64,000 nucleotides of DNA from Dirofilaria immitis (GCA_024305405.1 JAKNDB010000103.1:3038001-3102000), one strand, 5' to 3'; positions 1-14,995 are shown, counted from the first letter of the stretch. Numbers and translations are program-made. Notes: generated by a model not told the origin, from the sequence alone.

Positions 1-1100
1 TGAATATTTTTGGATTAATTTTTCTTTTCCTATCATATCAACTTAATACAAATAATGATTATAAAATTTATCAATTTAATCAAACTTTTTCATTTCTTTT
101 TTATTATTTATTTCATAACTTATTATCAATTATTGATTTTTCAAGTCAATATCGTCACGTATCCACTGATTTTTTTAATTTTTACCTTTTAAAATTTCGA
201 AATAGTCAAAGCAAAAAAGTATTGAGGAAAATGATAATTGAAATATCAAAATAATAATCGATTTAAAACTTATAATCATCAAAATGTTTTTATCAAACAA
301 ATGAAAAGATAATGCAGAAGTGTTTCATCATAAATGCAACAAAAATGTACTCTACGATTGATAATAGTATCAAATTCGAATTTTTAAAATCGATAAGAAT
401 TTTGAGATGTTCGATAAGACGGAATAAATTATGTTCGGAATAATCCGATCAGTGATTTTATTGGATTGATTCATAGGCTATTTATAAAACTTCAATGAAT
501 GTGACAATTCAAATTATTATTTTTTTTCATTCAAAATCTTTGACCTTTTGGCAGTTTAATGAATAAATGATTGCATATATTTGTTTTATCAATTTATCAA
601 TTTTATTTTTTTCCTTCCATACATTTGAAATGTCATAATTGTAATTTTATGCTTTTCTCATTGTTTTTTCTTTATAATATCTATTTTCTCATTGTTTTCA
701 TTCTTTATAATATCTATTTTATAATATCTTTATAATATCTGTTTCTCATTCTTTATAATATCTATTTTCATACTTGTATAATAAAAAAATTTCTTGCAAA
801 AATTATAATAATAAATATCAGTTACAGTATAATCGATTTTTACAGTGTAATTTAGGCTATGATTTACAGTATAATCGATTTAATGTTTCACTTCATAATT
901 TTTATAATTTGAAAATAACGAAAAAATCTGATTAAAATTGATAATTAGATATATTTGATGACAAAAATTTCGCAGCAATATCGGATAGTATATGATTAAT
1001 TTTATCATTATCAAGAAATGATAAGTATATTTATCAGCGTCGACATATTTCCTAAATATTTGGAGATAATACCATTAGAATTATATTTTATTTATATTTT
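1..1100. other. AT-rich non-coding stretch
   Basis: No exon with convincing codon structure was seen on either strand. The stretch holds short imperfect direct repeats around 660-770 built on a CTTTATAATATCTATTTTC-type unit and many A/T runs. Confidence 0.6.
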
Positions 1101-1139
1101 ACATATTGACAAATTTTAAAATGAACTAAAAAAATCACT

Positions 1140-2565
1140 TTTCTTTTTGCGGTTGTTTTGCAACTATCAATAATAATTTCCTCGAGTATTTGCAATGTTT
1201 CATCGAATTTATCTTTCGTATTCATTTCAGTGCTTTTTTATCATCAATTTTATACTTTCTCCTGCTGCCAATTCTTCTGAAATTGAAAATTACTTAAATA
1301 TTGATCGATGATTTTAAAAGGATTGTTGTAATTTTTGAGGAAAAAAATTTTATAAAATTTTAAAAGAAATGAAACTTTTACTTTTACCAGTATGCAATTC
1401 CTTAGACAAACATATTGATTCGACTGTACTAATTTCTCGTTCAATTGATTCAATAATTTTATTAAAATTAGAAACACTAAAGTAAAATAAAAAGATTAGG
1501 CATAACGAAAAAAAAAAAAGAAAAAATTCTTTAATTATTAGTATTTCCATTTATAATATAAAATAATTAAATAATTTAACGAATGATATAAAAATCGATT
1601 CATTTCTCTTTGGAAATTAATTGATTAATTAATAATTAAAAGATTGAAATCTAAAATTTTAAAATTTTTAAATTGAACTATTATATCTTTTTTAACATGA
1701 AATATTGTATTATATCGTATATCTTTTACAGAATATTGTATTATATCGTATATCTTTTTATAGAATATTGTATTATATCGTATATCTTTTTATAGAATAT
1801 TGTATTATATCGTGTACCTATTAATCATTATCTGTGATTGCATATATTCTAACCATTTCTGTATTATTACTATAGCTATTTTCATTATTATTCCGGAATA
1901 TTTCCGGATAAGTATTAAAGATGAGTGTTTTTTTTGATGTTGTTTCGTGATATTGTTGTATCGTTTTTGTTTTATATTTTTGATCTAAAAATTCTTTCGA
2001 TCATTTTAGATTCCAATATATCAAAATGTCAAAATGAATTATTCAAATTTTGATTTTTGCTTTATATTTTTCACAATATTCATAATAATAATTGATATGA
2101 TATAATTTCAATAAATTTCCTCATCCTGGATAATCAATAATAAATATACATGTAACTATAATCGAGAATTGAAAGTTGTATAAATTTTTTCAGAATTCTT
2201 TTAATCTGTGAGTATTAAATGATTATTTTAATTTTAATTTTTATCATTGTAATAATTATTTATTTATTTTTATTTAATAAAATTTTAGTTTAAAATTCTT
2301 TCTTCAAATTTAAATTGAAATGAAATTCCGAGAATGTTTTAATGTTTAATAATTTACAATAATTTACTCGTTTAATTCAATTCTTTTTAAGGTGCGATCA
2401 TTAATTTCCAGATTGTTCTCAATTTGCTTATCCATAAATGCATCCAGAAATATTCGTGCTTCATTAGTTGCTATTGATAAAGGAATATTTGATAAGATAA
2501 CGGTATTTCTAGGCCAAATATTAATTGCTGTTGGAAATAATTTCGCTAGAAAATTTGTAATAAAG
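1140..2565 (-). other. Exon-like islands, possible 3' part of the receptor gene
   Basis: Two minus-strand stretches read as uninterrupted, amino-acid-balanced sequence in otherwise AT-saturated DNA. One is about 2395-2555 (contains AINIWPRNTVILSNIP and EARIFLDAFMDKQIEN). The other is about 1140-1230 (contains MNTKDKFDETLQILEEIII). Neither matches a family I recognise. They lie downstream, on the same strand, of the seven-helix receptor gene and could be cytoplasmic-tail exons or a separate small gene. A reading-frame break lies near 1243. This rests only on composition and open frame. Confidence 0.25.
1701..1815. repeat. Tandem repeat, ~32 bp unit
   Basis: Nearly four copies of a unit containing AATATTGTATTATATCGTAT, starting near 1701, 1733, 1764 and 1796. 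Confidence 0.8.
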
Positions 2566-3329
2566 TGTTTATTTTTTTAAATTGATATTAATGATATTGA
2601 ATAATTTTTGCTTTATCAATTTGTAAATTCAGAATTAAATTTAAAATGAATTCATAAGCGAAAAAAATTCTCATTCATTTCTTAAATAAATGATTAATCT
2701 GATACGAAAAATTTGTCTGTTCATTTTTATAAATAATAGTTACTAATAATTTTACAAATATCAAAAACGAATCATACGTAAAATTATATTATAAATTGAT
2801 TATTGGATTTTTCAGTATTTAAATTAAATTTTCATCAAAAAGGAGAGAATAATTTATAATTAATTTTTGCCCAGAAAAATTGATTTAGTTAAATTTTATT
2901 TTCCAAAATTTAATAAAATTAACATAACAATCAATATCTCACCAGATTTTTGCTCATTTATAACTTCATAAATTGTTTGACAGACTGATTGAATCTTATA
3001 ATCTTTTGCAATCTTTTTTGTAATACATTTTAATAATTTCACTTCTATATAATGCGCAATAAAGCATTCCACAGAATGTATTTGATAACAATTTGATTGT
3101 TGTAAATTAATTTGATTTGAAATATTAATTCCTTTTTTGATTTTTCAATTAAATTTGCTTTTTGAACTGCAATATTTGAAAGTTTCTTTTATTTATTTAA
3201 TATCATTTGTAGCAAAGATTCGTATGAAATCAATTGAAAATTATTAAATATTGTTGATGATTTTTTTCTCTTTTTTTAAAAAACAAACTTTTTCTTGAAA
3301 GCAAAAAACATTTTTCAATGTAAATTTAC

Positions 3330-3511
3330 GAAAAATTTTACTATAATTTTGCTTCGATATAGCAATATTATCATTATCAAAAGATTCTTGACTGGAAACA
3401 GTTATATCATTAAACGATATGATAGTAAGCTCTGAGCTTAAACTTGATGTTCCAATTGTACTTTTTACATCAGATATGTTTGAATTGCAACTTATCATAT
3501 CATTCCATTTA
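3330..3511 (-). other. Probable Ser/Thr-rich tail exon of the receptor gene
   Basis: A minus-strand open stretch bounded by a CTACAG-type acceptor and a GTAAAT donor. It encodes KWNDMISCNSNISDVKST followed by a Ser/Thr/Asn-rich segment. The composition suits a cytoplasmic receptor tail with phosphorylation sites. Its phase does not match the exon ending at 5216 unless another exon or a base error lies between, so membership in the receptor gene is an inference. Confidence 0.35.
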
Positions 3512-5215
3512 CTGTAGAAAAAATTTGCTTATCAAAAATTTTAAAACTAATCTTTGAACAATCTTTGCAATAATCAAATTAATTTATTAATTGATAAAAT
3601 GTACGACGATTATGGATTAAAATTATTAGGAAAAAAATCATAATAATAATTTCATTCATTTTAATTAACGATTGAATTCATTTCAAATTAGATTAACAGA
3701 TATATTTAATTTATGTTATTAATCGAAATTGTTTTATAAATCAAAATTATAATTTCAAAAAATTTGTGAAAATAAAATATTATGAGAAATTTAAAATTTA
3801 GGATATTATTGAAAGCATTGGAAAAATTATCTATGATTAATAATAATGATTCATTTAGCTAACATACCTATTCATGATAATATTTGAGCGTAAACAACCT
3901 ATCAGTTTAATTTTAGGATATAAAATGATAAAAATATTTCATATTCATTTTAATTTTACTAAAATTTTTCTTTCTTTTAAAATTATGCATTATTTTATTC
4001 AAATTAAATTAGATAACAGTTATTTAATCAAACTTATGATAAGTTAATTAGTTCAGTAAATAATATTATCAGTTAAATTAGCAGAAATGGAATTAATTTT
4101 AAAAATATATTTATATTCAGCAAATCAAAGGAATAATTTAGAAACGAAATAAACCATTATATTCAATGAAAAAGATATTTATTGATTTATTAAAATTGAT
4201 ATTTGTTGATTTTATTTATCTTCATAATGATAACAATGAAAAGATAATGATATATTTGTTGATTTATTAAAATTAAAAATACGACTTCATTCTCAAAATG
4301 ATAGCAATGAAAAAGATAATGATGTATTTATTGATTTATTGAAATCGCAATCGAAATTAATTAAACATTATCAGAAATGTTTATTTACAACTTCGTTTTT
4401 TTTGCTATGTAATCAATACTGAAGTATTTATTTTTAACAAAATATATATATATATATATATATACAAATTCAGCCAGACAATTAAGACTACGCTTCATGA
4501 GCAAAAAAAATATATCTGGTAAAATGAAAATGCTGAATAATTGAATTTTAAATTTTATAAATGATTCTATAAATCTTGAAGGATAGAATTAAATGCTTTG
4601 ATGTGAAATTTATTACCAATAGAATAGCATCATTATCATTACTGCGACGATATGTTGATGATGATGGAAATTTCGATGGTAAATTTCGATGACATAAAAG
4701 CTATAAATGAAAATTGAATAAGAAAGATATGATCGAAATAAAAATGAAAGAATTTTTCTTTTCTTAACTTAAAATATTTTAACATTTAAATTTTATTACA
4801 AATGGAAAAAAATCCAATTTTAATAATATTTAAGCTAAAAAAAAAAAGAAAATCTAAAAATTAAATTTTGAACAAATTTTTGCAATTTTTATCGCAAAAT
4901 TTTAGATAAATTTATACAGAAATTAAATAATAATATAATTGTAATTAATAATTAGTCATCAAATTTAAAAATTAAATTCGAATTAAAATTTTAATTATTT
5001 AATCATTTTTAAATTACATAATAAACATATTATCAGTATCAATATTCATTTTTGAATTACATAATAAACATATTATCAATATTAATATATCACATATCGT
5101 AGATGCAATTTAATTTATTGTATATCATATTTTAATATATATTCATATCAATATAATAAATAATGTAAATATTGCCGAGAGGAAAAATAACAATAATAAT
5201 TTTCAGGAAATATAC

Positions 5216-6521
5216 CTTGAATATAAAATCACCAGAATGTATAGTATGAAGACTGATTGATAATTCGCCAGTGCCAGATGCTAAAATTCGTTTTTGCTTT
5301 GATTTTTTCTTCTTGGCTCTTTACGACAACAAACTAATAATAATATCATATTGGTAATATATCGACCAATCCATCGTAGCTGAAATGTAATTATTCCGAC
5401 TAAATAATATATCTTGGAAAAAAAAATGATCCAAGAAATTGAAAGTGAAAAAAATGAAGAAAGAAAAAAGAGAGGAAAAGAGGAAGAACGAGAGAGAGAG
5501 AAAGAATTGAAAGAAAGAAATATTTGATTATTAAGATCTAAAGTTATTAAAATTTTACTAATTCGATTTGTTCAATTATTTAATTCTCGAAAAAAAAAAA
5601 AAACCAATCAATGATCACTTTTGATTTCATTGTTGGTATCCTCCAGATGACCAATAATGGATTAAAGAGCGGATCAACGAATGCAGCAATTCGAGCTAAT
5701 TGAAACCATTGTGCCCATTTTGTCGTATCTTCACGATTTTTCGACCAAAAACGGCTATTTCAACAAATGATTGTCCAACGATAGAAATAAAATATGCACA
5801 AATTGATAATAAAAGTGTATTAAAAAGTATTTCACGACGTCGTTGTGGTTTATATTCACTAAAAAATTTAAAATTCTTTTTAAATTGACATATTTTATTT
5901 TAAATTAAATTTTAATTTCAAAATTTTTTTAGTTTAAATTAAATTATTTTGCATATTTTTACATTAACATTAATATTATTATTCTTTTTAAATTAAAATT
6001 TTCAATAGTTTAATTAAATATTTATAAATGTTTTTGTTTTTTTTTTTTGTTTATCATTCATACAAATAATTCATGCATATTTCAAATTTATTAAAAATTC
6101 AATTGTTAAAATTAATAAATTAAAAAATTAGTATCTTATCAAAGAAAAAAAAGCAAAAAAAAATATTTGATATTAAATGAACCGTATTTCTCCATTTAGT
6201 AAATTGTTTTGTCGACGTACGTTACGATGATAACAAACTGTTATAGCAAATATTATTAATGCTATTGCGAGAAAAGTTAACGTAAAAAGTGTATGACCAC
6301 GTAACAAATAAACGCCAAAATTATAAAATGGTGAAATACGATCACAAAGATTACCAAAAATATTATAATTTGCTAACGTTAAACTGAAACAAATTGATGT
6401 AATTTATTAGCTTTTTTCTTTAAATTAATTACAATTCATTATATTATTATTATTATTATTATTATTATTGTTATTATTATTATTATTATCATTATTATTA
6501 TTATTAGTATGATTATTATTA

Positions 6522-6552
<31 letters not shown>

Positions 6553-9500
6553 CATTATTATTATTATTAATGTTTAAATGATATCAAATAATTTAAATAT
6601 AAAATTAATTTAAATAAATTATTAATTACCACCAATAGTTTCTTTTTTTCCCAGAAGTGTCTTACTGTAATTATTACAATAAATATAAAATTTAATTATT
6701 CTATCAAAAAAAAAAATTAAACTTTATTTCGTCACATCCAATATCATATTGATGCGTTTTGAGAATTTTAAACATTTGACCGATAAAATGAATTGCAGCA
6801 AGTTGAAGTGATGAAAATATGAAATGTGTTATAAATAGGAATATCCAAACAAATGAAAAAATTGAAATTACACATTTTCTTGATAATCTTATCGATTTAC
6901 CAGCCATTGAACGATTCATAACAACCTTAATGAATAATCGTAAATTTTCAATATAATTATTATGATTTTTTTCACTATAAATAAATATATTAATATAATA
7001 TTTGTAAAAAATTGATATCATTTATAACAGTAATAGCATCTATGATATTATTATTATTGTTGTCATTATTACTATCATTATTATCATAATTTAACTTTTA
7101 TGATGATATTATTATTATTGCTGTCATTATTACTATCATTATTATCATAATTTAACTTTTATGATGATATTATTATTATTGTTGTCATTATTACTATCAT
7201 TATTATCATAATTTAACTTTTATGATGATATTATTAATGTAAATCATGATTTTTATTATTTTTAATACTATATCACTAATGATTTAGTGATAATATTTTA
7301 TATTATCTTAATGCACTTTTATATGAATTTTAAGAAAGTTTTGAAAATTAAACTTGATTAATTGACTTTTATAGCAATATTGCGAATAGAAATCATGATT
7401 TTTATCATTCTTAATACTATCATTACTCTCGATGATGATACTTCTATATTATCTTTTTTCAATACTTACTTCTTCAAAAATCATTCATTTAAATAATAAT
7501 GTTATTCTAATTAAAAAATAATAAAATAAAACTTACCAAAACAAGAACAAGTAAGTTAGTAAGGCCAAGAAGAGAACCATTTTGTGCCAATGAATAAAGT
7601 GTTTCTTGGATCATTTGATAAATAAATTTATTTGTTTCAAATAAATTTGAATTTAACATTTCTGTTATAATCAATGATGCTGGAAGAGTACCATCAAAAT
7701 TCTAAAAAGAAAAAAATAAAGATAAAATAAGTTTCGAATTATATCAATAATCAAGAATTAGAACTAGAAAAAATATATATATCAGTAATCGAGAATTGGA
7801 AATATAAAAAAACATATATATAGAAATAATCGAGAGTTGAAGGTATAAAAAATATATGTATATCAATAGTCGAGAATGGAAGTTATATAAATTTTTTCAG
7901 AATTCTTTTAGTTTTTTTTTTATTTTATCATTTCTTCGAGAAAACTTGCAAAAATTAAAAATATCTCGAAAAAAATATTTTAATATTTATCATAAAATTA
8001 TTAATTAATTTCTGAATTGCTATACCATATTGAAATTATTTATCTTTTCTTCAATATAATTCAAATTATTCGACTCTTTCTTTTCCAACTCAAAAATGTT
8101 TGAGACAATTAACAAAAAAAAGATATCGTATAATTAATTGTAAATAAAAAAACTACCGTATTATCCAATGTCCAATACGATTTATGATCAATAGTTTCAG
8201 AGAGTAAGAAAATAAATGATACGATAAATAATGAATTAGAAAAAATAATATTTAATACAAATAGTATCATTGCTGTTGATAAATGTTTATATGATTTCCA
8301 TAATAGCAATAATAAAATTACGGTAATAATTAGTACTAATAGCAGAAGAAATTTTTCTGCATGAAGACCAATTTTAGCAAACCATGCTATTTTCCTGGAA
8401 AGGAAAATTGAACTATCATAATTAATATTAAAAGATAATCATTAATATTAATTAATTTAATAACAAATTGATCATTTTCTTCAATAGATATACGATAATT
8501 TTATTTAAATTAAATCAAAAAATTGTATTGTCAAAAAACAAAATTTTTTTAATAAACTAATCAATATTGCCATCTTTTAACATAGTATCGATTTTTTTAA
8601 ATGTTTTTATTCAAAAAAAAGATATATTTTATCAAATAAAAATAATAATTGTTATTGTTTCTTATATTTTCCGTATTAATTTTTAAATTATTTTAAATGT
8701 AAATCGATTAATTTCTATATATTGCTATATTATTAATTTTTTGAATTATTTTAAATATTGATAAATGTTAATTACCTAATTTCTGCACTTGTTTGTGCAT
8801 TAATAAACAAATTCGTTTCATATGAACATTGATTAAATTTATCATTATCACTTTCATCAGCATCATCTTCATCATCATAAGCAAAGTCATTCCTACTGAT
8901 ACTGATATTGTTGTTATCATCATTTTCATCGTTATCCAAAATGAATTGTTGCTTTTCTCGCTGTTGAATACACCTAATTTCAATAATTTCATATATATAT
9001 TTTTTTAAGTATTAATTATTAATTTACACAACGAATTAAATTTTAATTTATAAATTATTTAACTTTAGGATAACATTTTTTCATTCATATCTTTATCAAA
9101 CAATATATCAGTAATCAAATACTGATTTATTTATTTGCCTTATAATTTTCCTTTCTATTCAATTATTCTTAATATTTTATGCATTTTAATTAATTGAAAA
9201 ATCAAAATTCAAAAATTTTATAAAATTAAAAATAAAATTTGAAATGAAAGATAAAAATTATACCAATTTTGAAATGTTTCTAGAAATTTTCACATTTTGG
9301 AACTTAAATTGTTAAATTAATTTTTAATTTTTAATTACTTAATTAATAAATAACCGACATTTTAGCTTTATCAAGTTGATGCTGTAATTTGATAGCTGTA
9401 ATGCTAAAAAGTTGAAGATGAAAGCGTGTCTTTAAAACAATTTCCAATAATCGACTATCACTGTTAATTGTTGATATGAGATAATTGCTGAAAGATTTTT

Positions 9501-11807
9501 CAGTGAATAATTGATAAATGATTGATAATGTTTCATTTTATGATTATCTTATTAATCAGATATCTATTTAATGTATAGTGAAATAAATTTTTATCAAATT
9601 TTGATCAAAATTTGTCTTATAATTTATTTATAGTAATTAATTTAAATTAATAGAATAAAATGATTTCTAATCTTAACTTTTAAAAAAAAATTTATGAAAT
9701 ATATTAATATCCATTTTATATATATATATAATCAAATAAATTTTACAAACTTTTTCAATAAATTTATCAAAATTTGATCAAAATTTATCCTTATGATCTA
9801 TTTATGATAATTAAATTAATTTGAAAAAAATTGATTAATCGATTTTTTTTTAATTTTTAACCTTAACAAATTCATAAAATATGTATCATTCGAGAGTGCT
9901 TCACCAAATGATGAATATTTTGGTAATATATTGATAGCGAAATCATTTAACGTATTACAATTTCTAGCAAAACGTTGAAAAAGTACATTCATCCTTATCA
10001 ATCGTATCATTGTATGTCCAATACACATCTAAAACTTTTTTTTTTAAGTTTTAAAATTTAATTTAAATTATGAAAAGTGCAATATTATCATTTATTTGAT
10101 ATGGGAGAAATAATAAAATTTTATAGTTTATAGAAATATATTAAAAATTGTTGAAATGAAATTATTAAAAAAAAAAAAAAGAAAAGGCGTAAAGTTGAAA
10201 TATACCTTATTGATAAAATGCAACTTATCATTTTGTTTATTTGTAATACAACGTTGAAATAAATCTTTGTTCATATTCTCTATTCGTTGACAAATGATAC
10301 TTGAAATATAATTAGACTTATTAGCTAAATTTCTCTTATCATTTTTATCATTGAAAATAATCATCAACTTTTAATAAAGATAATTGAAACTAGCAATTTA
10401 ACAAGTTATATGTAATAATTAAAATGCTGGTATTCGCACTAATTGGAAAGATAATTAGATTTCTAGAAGTAGAAAAAAATCAGCAAAATTAATGAAAAAC
10501 TTTGTCGAAAGATTTCGCAGTCGAGAATGATAATCTCTATTAAATTAAAAAATTAAGTACTAAATTGTAAGTCTATTATTTTGTGATTTATTAATTACAA
10601 TATATCAATTCTTTAATTAATTTTAATCAATGATTGGTAATTTTTTTTTCGTCAATTTATTAAATCATAAAGATCATTTGCTACCTGCGATCCGTATTAT
10701 TATCCTCGAAAAGTATACGAAATAAAATTGCATATTTTATTAACCCATAAATTCTTATATCATTAGTTTGCTGACATACCTAAAAATGAATTGATAAAGT
10801 CTAATTTAATTTTAGGCTAATTTTTTATCAAGTTTTATCAAAATTTAAATTTAACTCACTTCATAAAATCATCGTTAAAGGATAATTTTTTTTTTGTAAA
10901 TTAATTATAAATGAATTGATAAATTTATCGATTTCTTTTTTTTGTAAATTTTTTTAAAAATAATAAAAAGTTCGGCAATCATTTTAAGCTGTAATATTTT
11001 AAAGATATTTTTGTTGATCGTTAAAAAAATGAATTATTTTAATTTGATTGAAAAATCGTTAAACTAAATTAATACTTTAATAAAATTCAAATTTGAAATG
11101 GATTAACCTAATAATAGATTTATGACAATCACTATATTAAATTTCTAATTAATTAATTGTGCATATATATATATATATATATGTATTGTAAATACCGAAG
11201 CAAACGCTGCTCGTGTAATTAATAGTTGAAATGTTCGATTATACTGTATACCAGGTTTTTTCCAACTTAAAACTTGATATATTTCACAATACTGTAATGC
11301 TTGCATGAACCATATCAAAGCAATATGATGTGATGGTATATAACGTTGAATTTTAGGTAAGCATAATATATCATGCCGAAATAAGTGATAAAGCTATAAA
11401 AAAAAATAAATAGATAATAAAATTTATCATTTAAATTTTTATCATAATCCTAAAATGATTAGATAAGTTTTATAAACGATTATGATTTGATCAAATTTCA
11501 TTTGCCTAATTTAATTTTCTTCTTTTTCTCCTCACATTAATTAATCATTTACTAACAATAATTTTTATGCAAATTTAAATTTTAGAATATAAAAATTTTT
11601 ATTTCACAATTAATGAATAATTCATACAAGGTATGTTCCAGAATGATGCATAATTGATTCTCGATTATCTTGAGTACATAATGCATCAAGCATATCACGA
11701 TTATTAAATGGTGATAACCATTTGTAATTATTAGTTGATAAATAAGTTATCATATTGGTATATGATAGTAATTGCAGTAGTAATAAATAAAACATGAATG
11801 AATGCAT
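5216..11807 (-). CDS. Putative seven-transmembrane receptor with large N-terminal ectodomain
   Basis: Eleven or twelve minus-strand exons, from high to low coordinate: 11807-11628, 11393-11196, 10779-10685, about 10350-10206, 10028-9862, 9487-9359, 8973-8776, 8394-8157, 7701-7537, 6973-6723, 6383-6183, 5858-5613, 5379-5216. The first exon begins with a signal peptide (MHSFMFYLLLLQLLSY). An ectodomain of roughly 370 residues follows, with scattered cysteines and an acidic Asp/Asn-rich patch (EDDADESDNDK), then hydrophobic helices. TM1 contains FLLLLVLIITVILLLLW, TM2 FVLNIIFSNSLFIVSF, TM4 VISIFSFVWIFLFITHFIF, TM5 FTLTFLAIALIIFAITV, TM6 ILFNTLLLSICAYFISIV, and TM7 AFVDPLFNPLLVIWR. The last resembles the rhodopsin-class NPxxY region with the Tyr replaced. 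A helix-8-like segment with paired Cys (LLLVCCRKEPRRK) follows. I infer a nematode rhodopsin-like GPCR at the cell surface; ligand and subfamily are not recognised. Single-base deletions are inferred at 5747-5751 and 5291-5295. The exon 7701-7537 to 6973 junction is out of phase as read. The C-terminus is not fixed; further tail exons may lie at 3330-3511 and below. Confidence 0.6.
6430..6572. repeat. Interrupted (ATT)n microsatellite
   Basis: Long run of ATT/TAT triplets with occasional ATC and GTT interruptions, in an intron of the receptor gene. Confidence 0.9.
7031..7232. repeat. Tandem repeat, ~60 bp unit, 3 copies
   Basis: Three near-identical copies containing TAATTTAACTTTTATGATGA (about 7088, 7149, 7209), in an intron of the receptor gene. 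Confidence 0.85.
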
Positions 11808-12284
11808 ATTATAAAAATTTACTGTAATAAATTAGAATACAATTAATTATTTAAAATAATCTGAAATTACTTATTAAACAAAAATAATAAATTAATTGCA
11901 TCAAAATATCAACATTGATAAGTAATTGATAACAAAAATAAACGAAATTATCCTATAATTAAAATCAAAATCATAGTGTTAATTATACCGAATGTTCGTT
12001 CTTTCGCAACTATTATTCTTTCTTTTTTTTTGAAAATAACATTTTCCAATTTCCAACCTTTTTTTCGAATAAATAAAAATTATATTTACTTTTTAAGAGT
12101 AATAGCCCAAAGCAAAATAAAACTCAATTAATTATTTCGCAACTAATTTAAATTATTTTAAAATCGACCCAAAAAAATAAAAAGTTTTACATTTCTAAAA
12201 TTATATATTTTCTATATGTTCCTCTCTAATCATTAGTTCCTTTCTTTTTTCTTTCCTTCTAAAAAAGAAAAAAATTTCTCTCTA

Positions 12285-12510
12285 TCAAATGATTATTATT
12301 ATCATGATATTATATAGGGATTTTATCATGATATTATACAGGAATTTCTCTCTAGCAAATAATTGTTATTATCACGATATTATATAGGGATTTTATCATG
12401 ATATTATATAGGAATTTCTCTCTCTCAAATAATCATTATTATCATGATATTATATAGGAATTCTCTCCCTCAAATAATCATTATTATCGTGATATTATAT
12501 AGGGATTTTA
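12285..12510. repeat. Tandem repeat around ATCATGATATTATATAGG
   Basis: About seven occurrences of ATCATGATATTATATAGGGA or close variants, alternating with TTTCTCTCTCTCAAATAAT spacers, arranged head to tail. Confidence 0.85.
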
Positions 12511-14460
12511 GTCAACTCTTTTTGTTTTATCATATTTTTATCAATTAATTAAAAATTATAGAAGATATATGAAAGATTATTTCATTTTTGTATTTTAATG
12601 CAATCGTCTTGAGAGAAATCATCGTTATCGAATTAATTATTTTTCAAAAATTTTAATTCATTCAAATAATCAATAATTAAAATATTTAATTTATTTTTAT
12701 ACTTTTAATTATACAATTTTTATTGATTCTTTTATTAATCATTTCATTAATGATTATTGATTATTAGCAATTATTGATAATTGATTATTTGAATATTATT
12801 GTGATAACTGATTATTTGAATACTGTGATTCTTACTTAATTATTTCGATTCCCTACAACTATCACTTATCATATGCTATACTATTATTTAGTATATTTTT
12901 GATTTTTTGCATAATCTTAGTTCTATTTATGTTAATAATAAAGATACATATATATTCACTGCAATTATTACTTAAATATTTCGATTCCCTACAACTATCA
13001 ATTATCATATGTTATACTATTTAGTATTGCATAATCTTTAATTCTATTTATGTTGATAATAGATATATATATATATATATTCAACAATAATCATCGATTG
13101 ATTAGAAATAAATTTCGAAATAAAAATTAGCAAAAATCAAAAATATGCAAAAAAGAAGGAACAAAATTTAATTCATTAAAATTATTAATTAAAAAATTCA
13201 GAAATAAATAATTTTTATAAAATTAAAAAAATTTTTATAATTATTTCTTATATATTATATCATATCAATTTCCTTTTTTTTTGTAAAATATTTTTTAAAT
13301 GAATGATAAAAATTGCTTGAAAAAATGAATGTTCGTAATGAAATAAAACGACGATAATATAAAAGAAATATTGCATTTTTTTTTTTTTAAAATGAAAAAT
13401 GATAATTTTGAAAAAAAAAGAAAGAAAGAAAAACTTATAAAATTAATTTAATACTATTATCACATGCAAAATATCGATTTACTGGAACTTGACGATTTTT
13501 TTTTTGTTTGTAATTCCATTATTGAAATAATGAAATTAATTACCTAGAATGGATATTTGAATATTGGCTATGATTTTGGATAGATAGATGATGATGATGA
13601 TGATGACCTATGAAGGAATATTATTCTTGATTTGTAATTCATTATTGAATTAATGGAATTATCGAAGATAGATTTGATGTCAGCTATGATTTTGTACAGA
13701 TGATGAACTATGAAGAAATATCATTCTCGATTCATTCTCGATATTTATCTTCTCCTTCAACTATGGAATTTTGATGAATTATTTCATTTTCCTATTGAAG
13801 ACCATATATTTATCTTATGATATCATTCAAATTTATTATAAACAACAAAAGCAATTAAAATGAACCAAAAGTAATTCTTATCAATTTATCAATTCCTGTT
13901 TAATTTTGTCTTACTTACTAATGTATGATCAATGACTTTTTCAAAACCTTTTCCTATTAGAATTGAAAAAGAAAGAACGAACAAACGATATATAAAGAAA
14001 TTGATTAAATTAGAAATGAGAGTAGTACAAAGAAATTAGGCACATATAAGATTTAAACTTTTTAATCATTCTCGATCTATCCATCATTTGCGAATGAATA
14101 AAAATATTACTTTAATAATATATCAAATTTATGTTAACATTTTATTTTTAATACAATTCGATTCAATTTCAAATATAAAATAATCGAAAATCAAAAAATA
14201 ATTTTATTTAATTTATTTTAATACATTTATATATTTAACAAATTAGTTCACATATACAAATATATTAATTATTTCGAATTATTTAATATAAAATTTTACT
14301 TTTACAATTTAACGATTTTAAGTTTTAAATTATAAAAGAAAAAAAACAAAAAATAAAGAAAGGAAAGGAAATGTTTCGTTTATAGCAAAAATTATTATCT
14401 AAAAATGATATTTATGATTTATTGGAATATTTAATTGCAATTAAAAATAATTTCAGTTAA

Positions 14461-14995
14461 ACATACAATTAAATATCATTGATATATGCTACTAAAAGTA
14501 TACGTATCATTAATATATATTACTATAAGTATACGTATCAATGATATGTTCTATTATCAGTATACGTATCATTGACATGTGCTATTATAAATATACGTTT
14601 CACTGATATATGCTGTTATAAGTATACATATCATTGATATACATTAATATAAGTATACGTATCATTGATATATATTATTATAAGTATACGTATCATTAAT
14701 ATATATTATTATAAGTATACGTATCATTAATATATATTATTATAAGTGTACGTATCATTGATCTGTGCTATTATAAGTATTCGTATCATTGATATAAGTA
14801 TACGTATCATTGATGTGTTCTATTATCAGTATACGTATCATTGATATATGCTACTATAAGTATACATATCATTGATATATGCTACTAAAAGTATACGTAT
14901 CATTGATATATATAAGTATCATTGATATGTTCTATTATCAGTTTACGTATCATTGATATATGCTATTATAAGTATTCGTATCATTGATATATATT
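14461..14995. repeat. 31-bp satellite array (GTATACGTATC core)
   Basis: About 16-17 imperfect copies of a ~31-bp unit of the form ATTGATATATGCTATTATAA followed by GTATACGTATC. Each unit carries the palindrome GTATAC. Some units are truncated and some have ATTAAT in place of ATTGAT. Confidence 0.9.
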
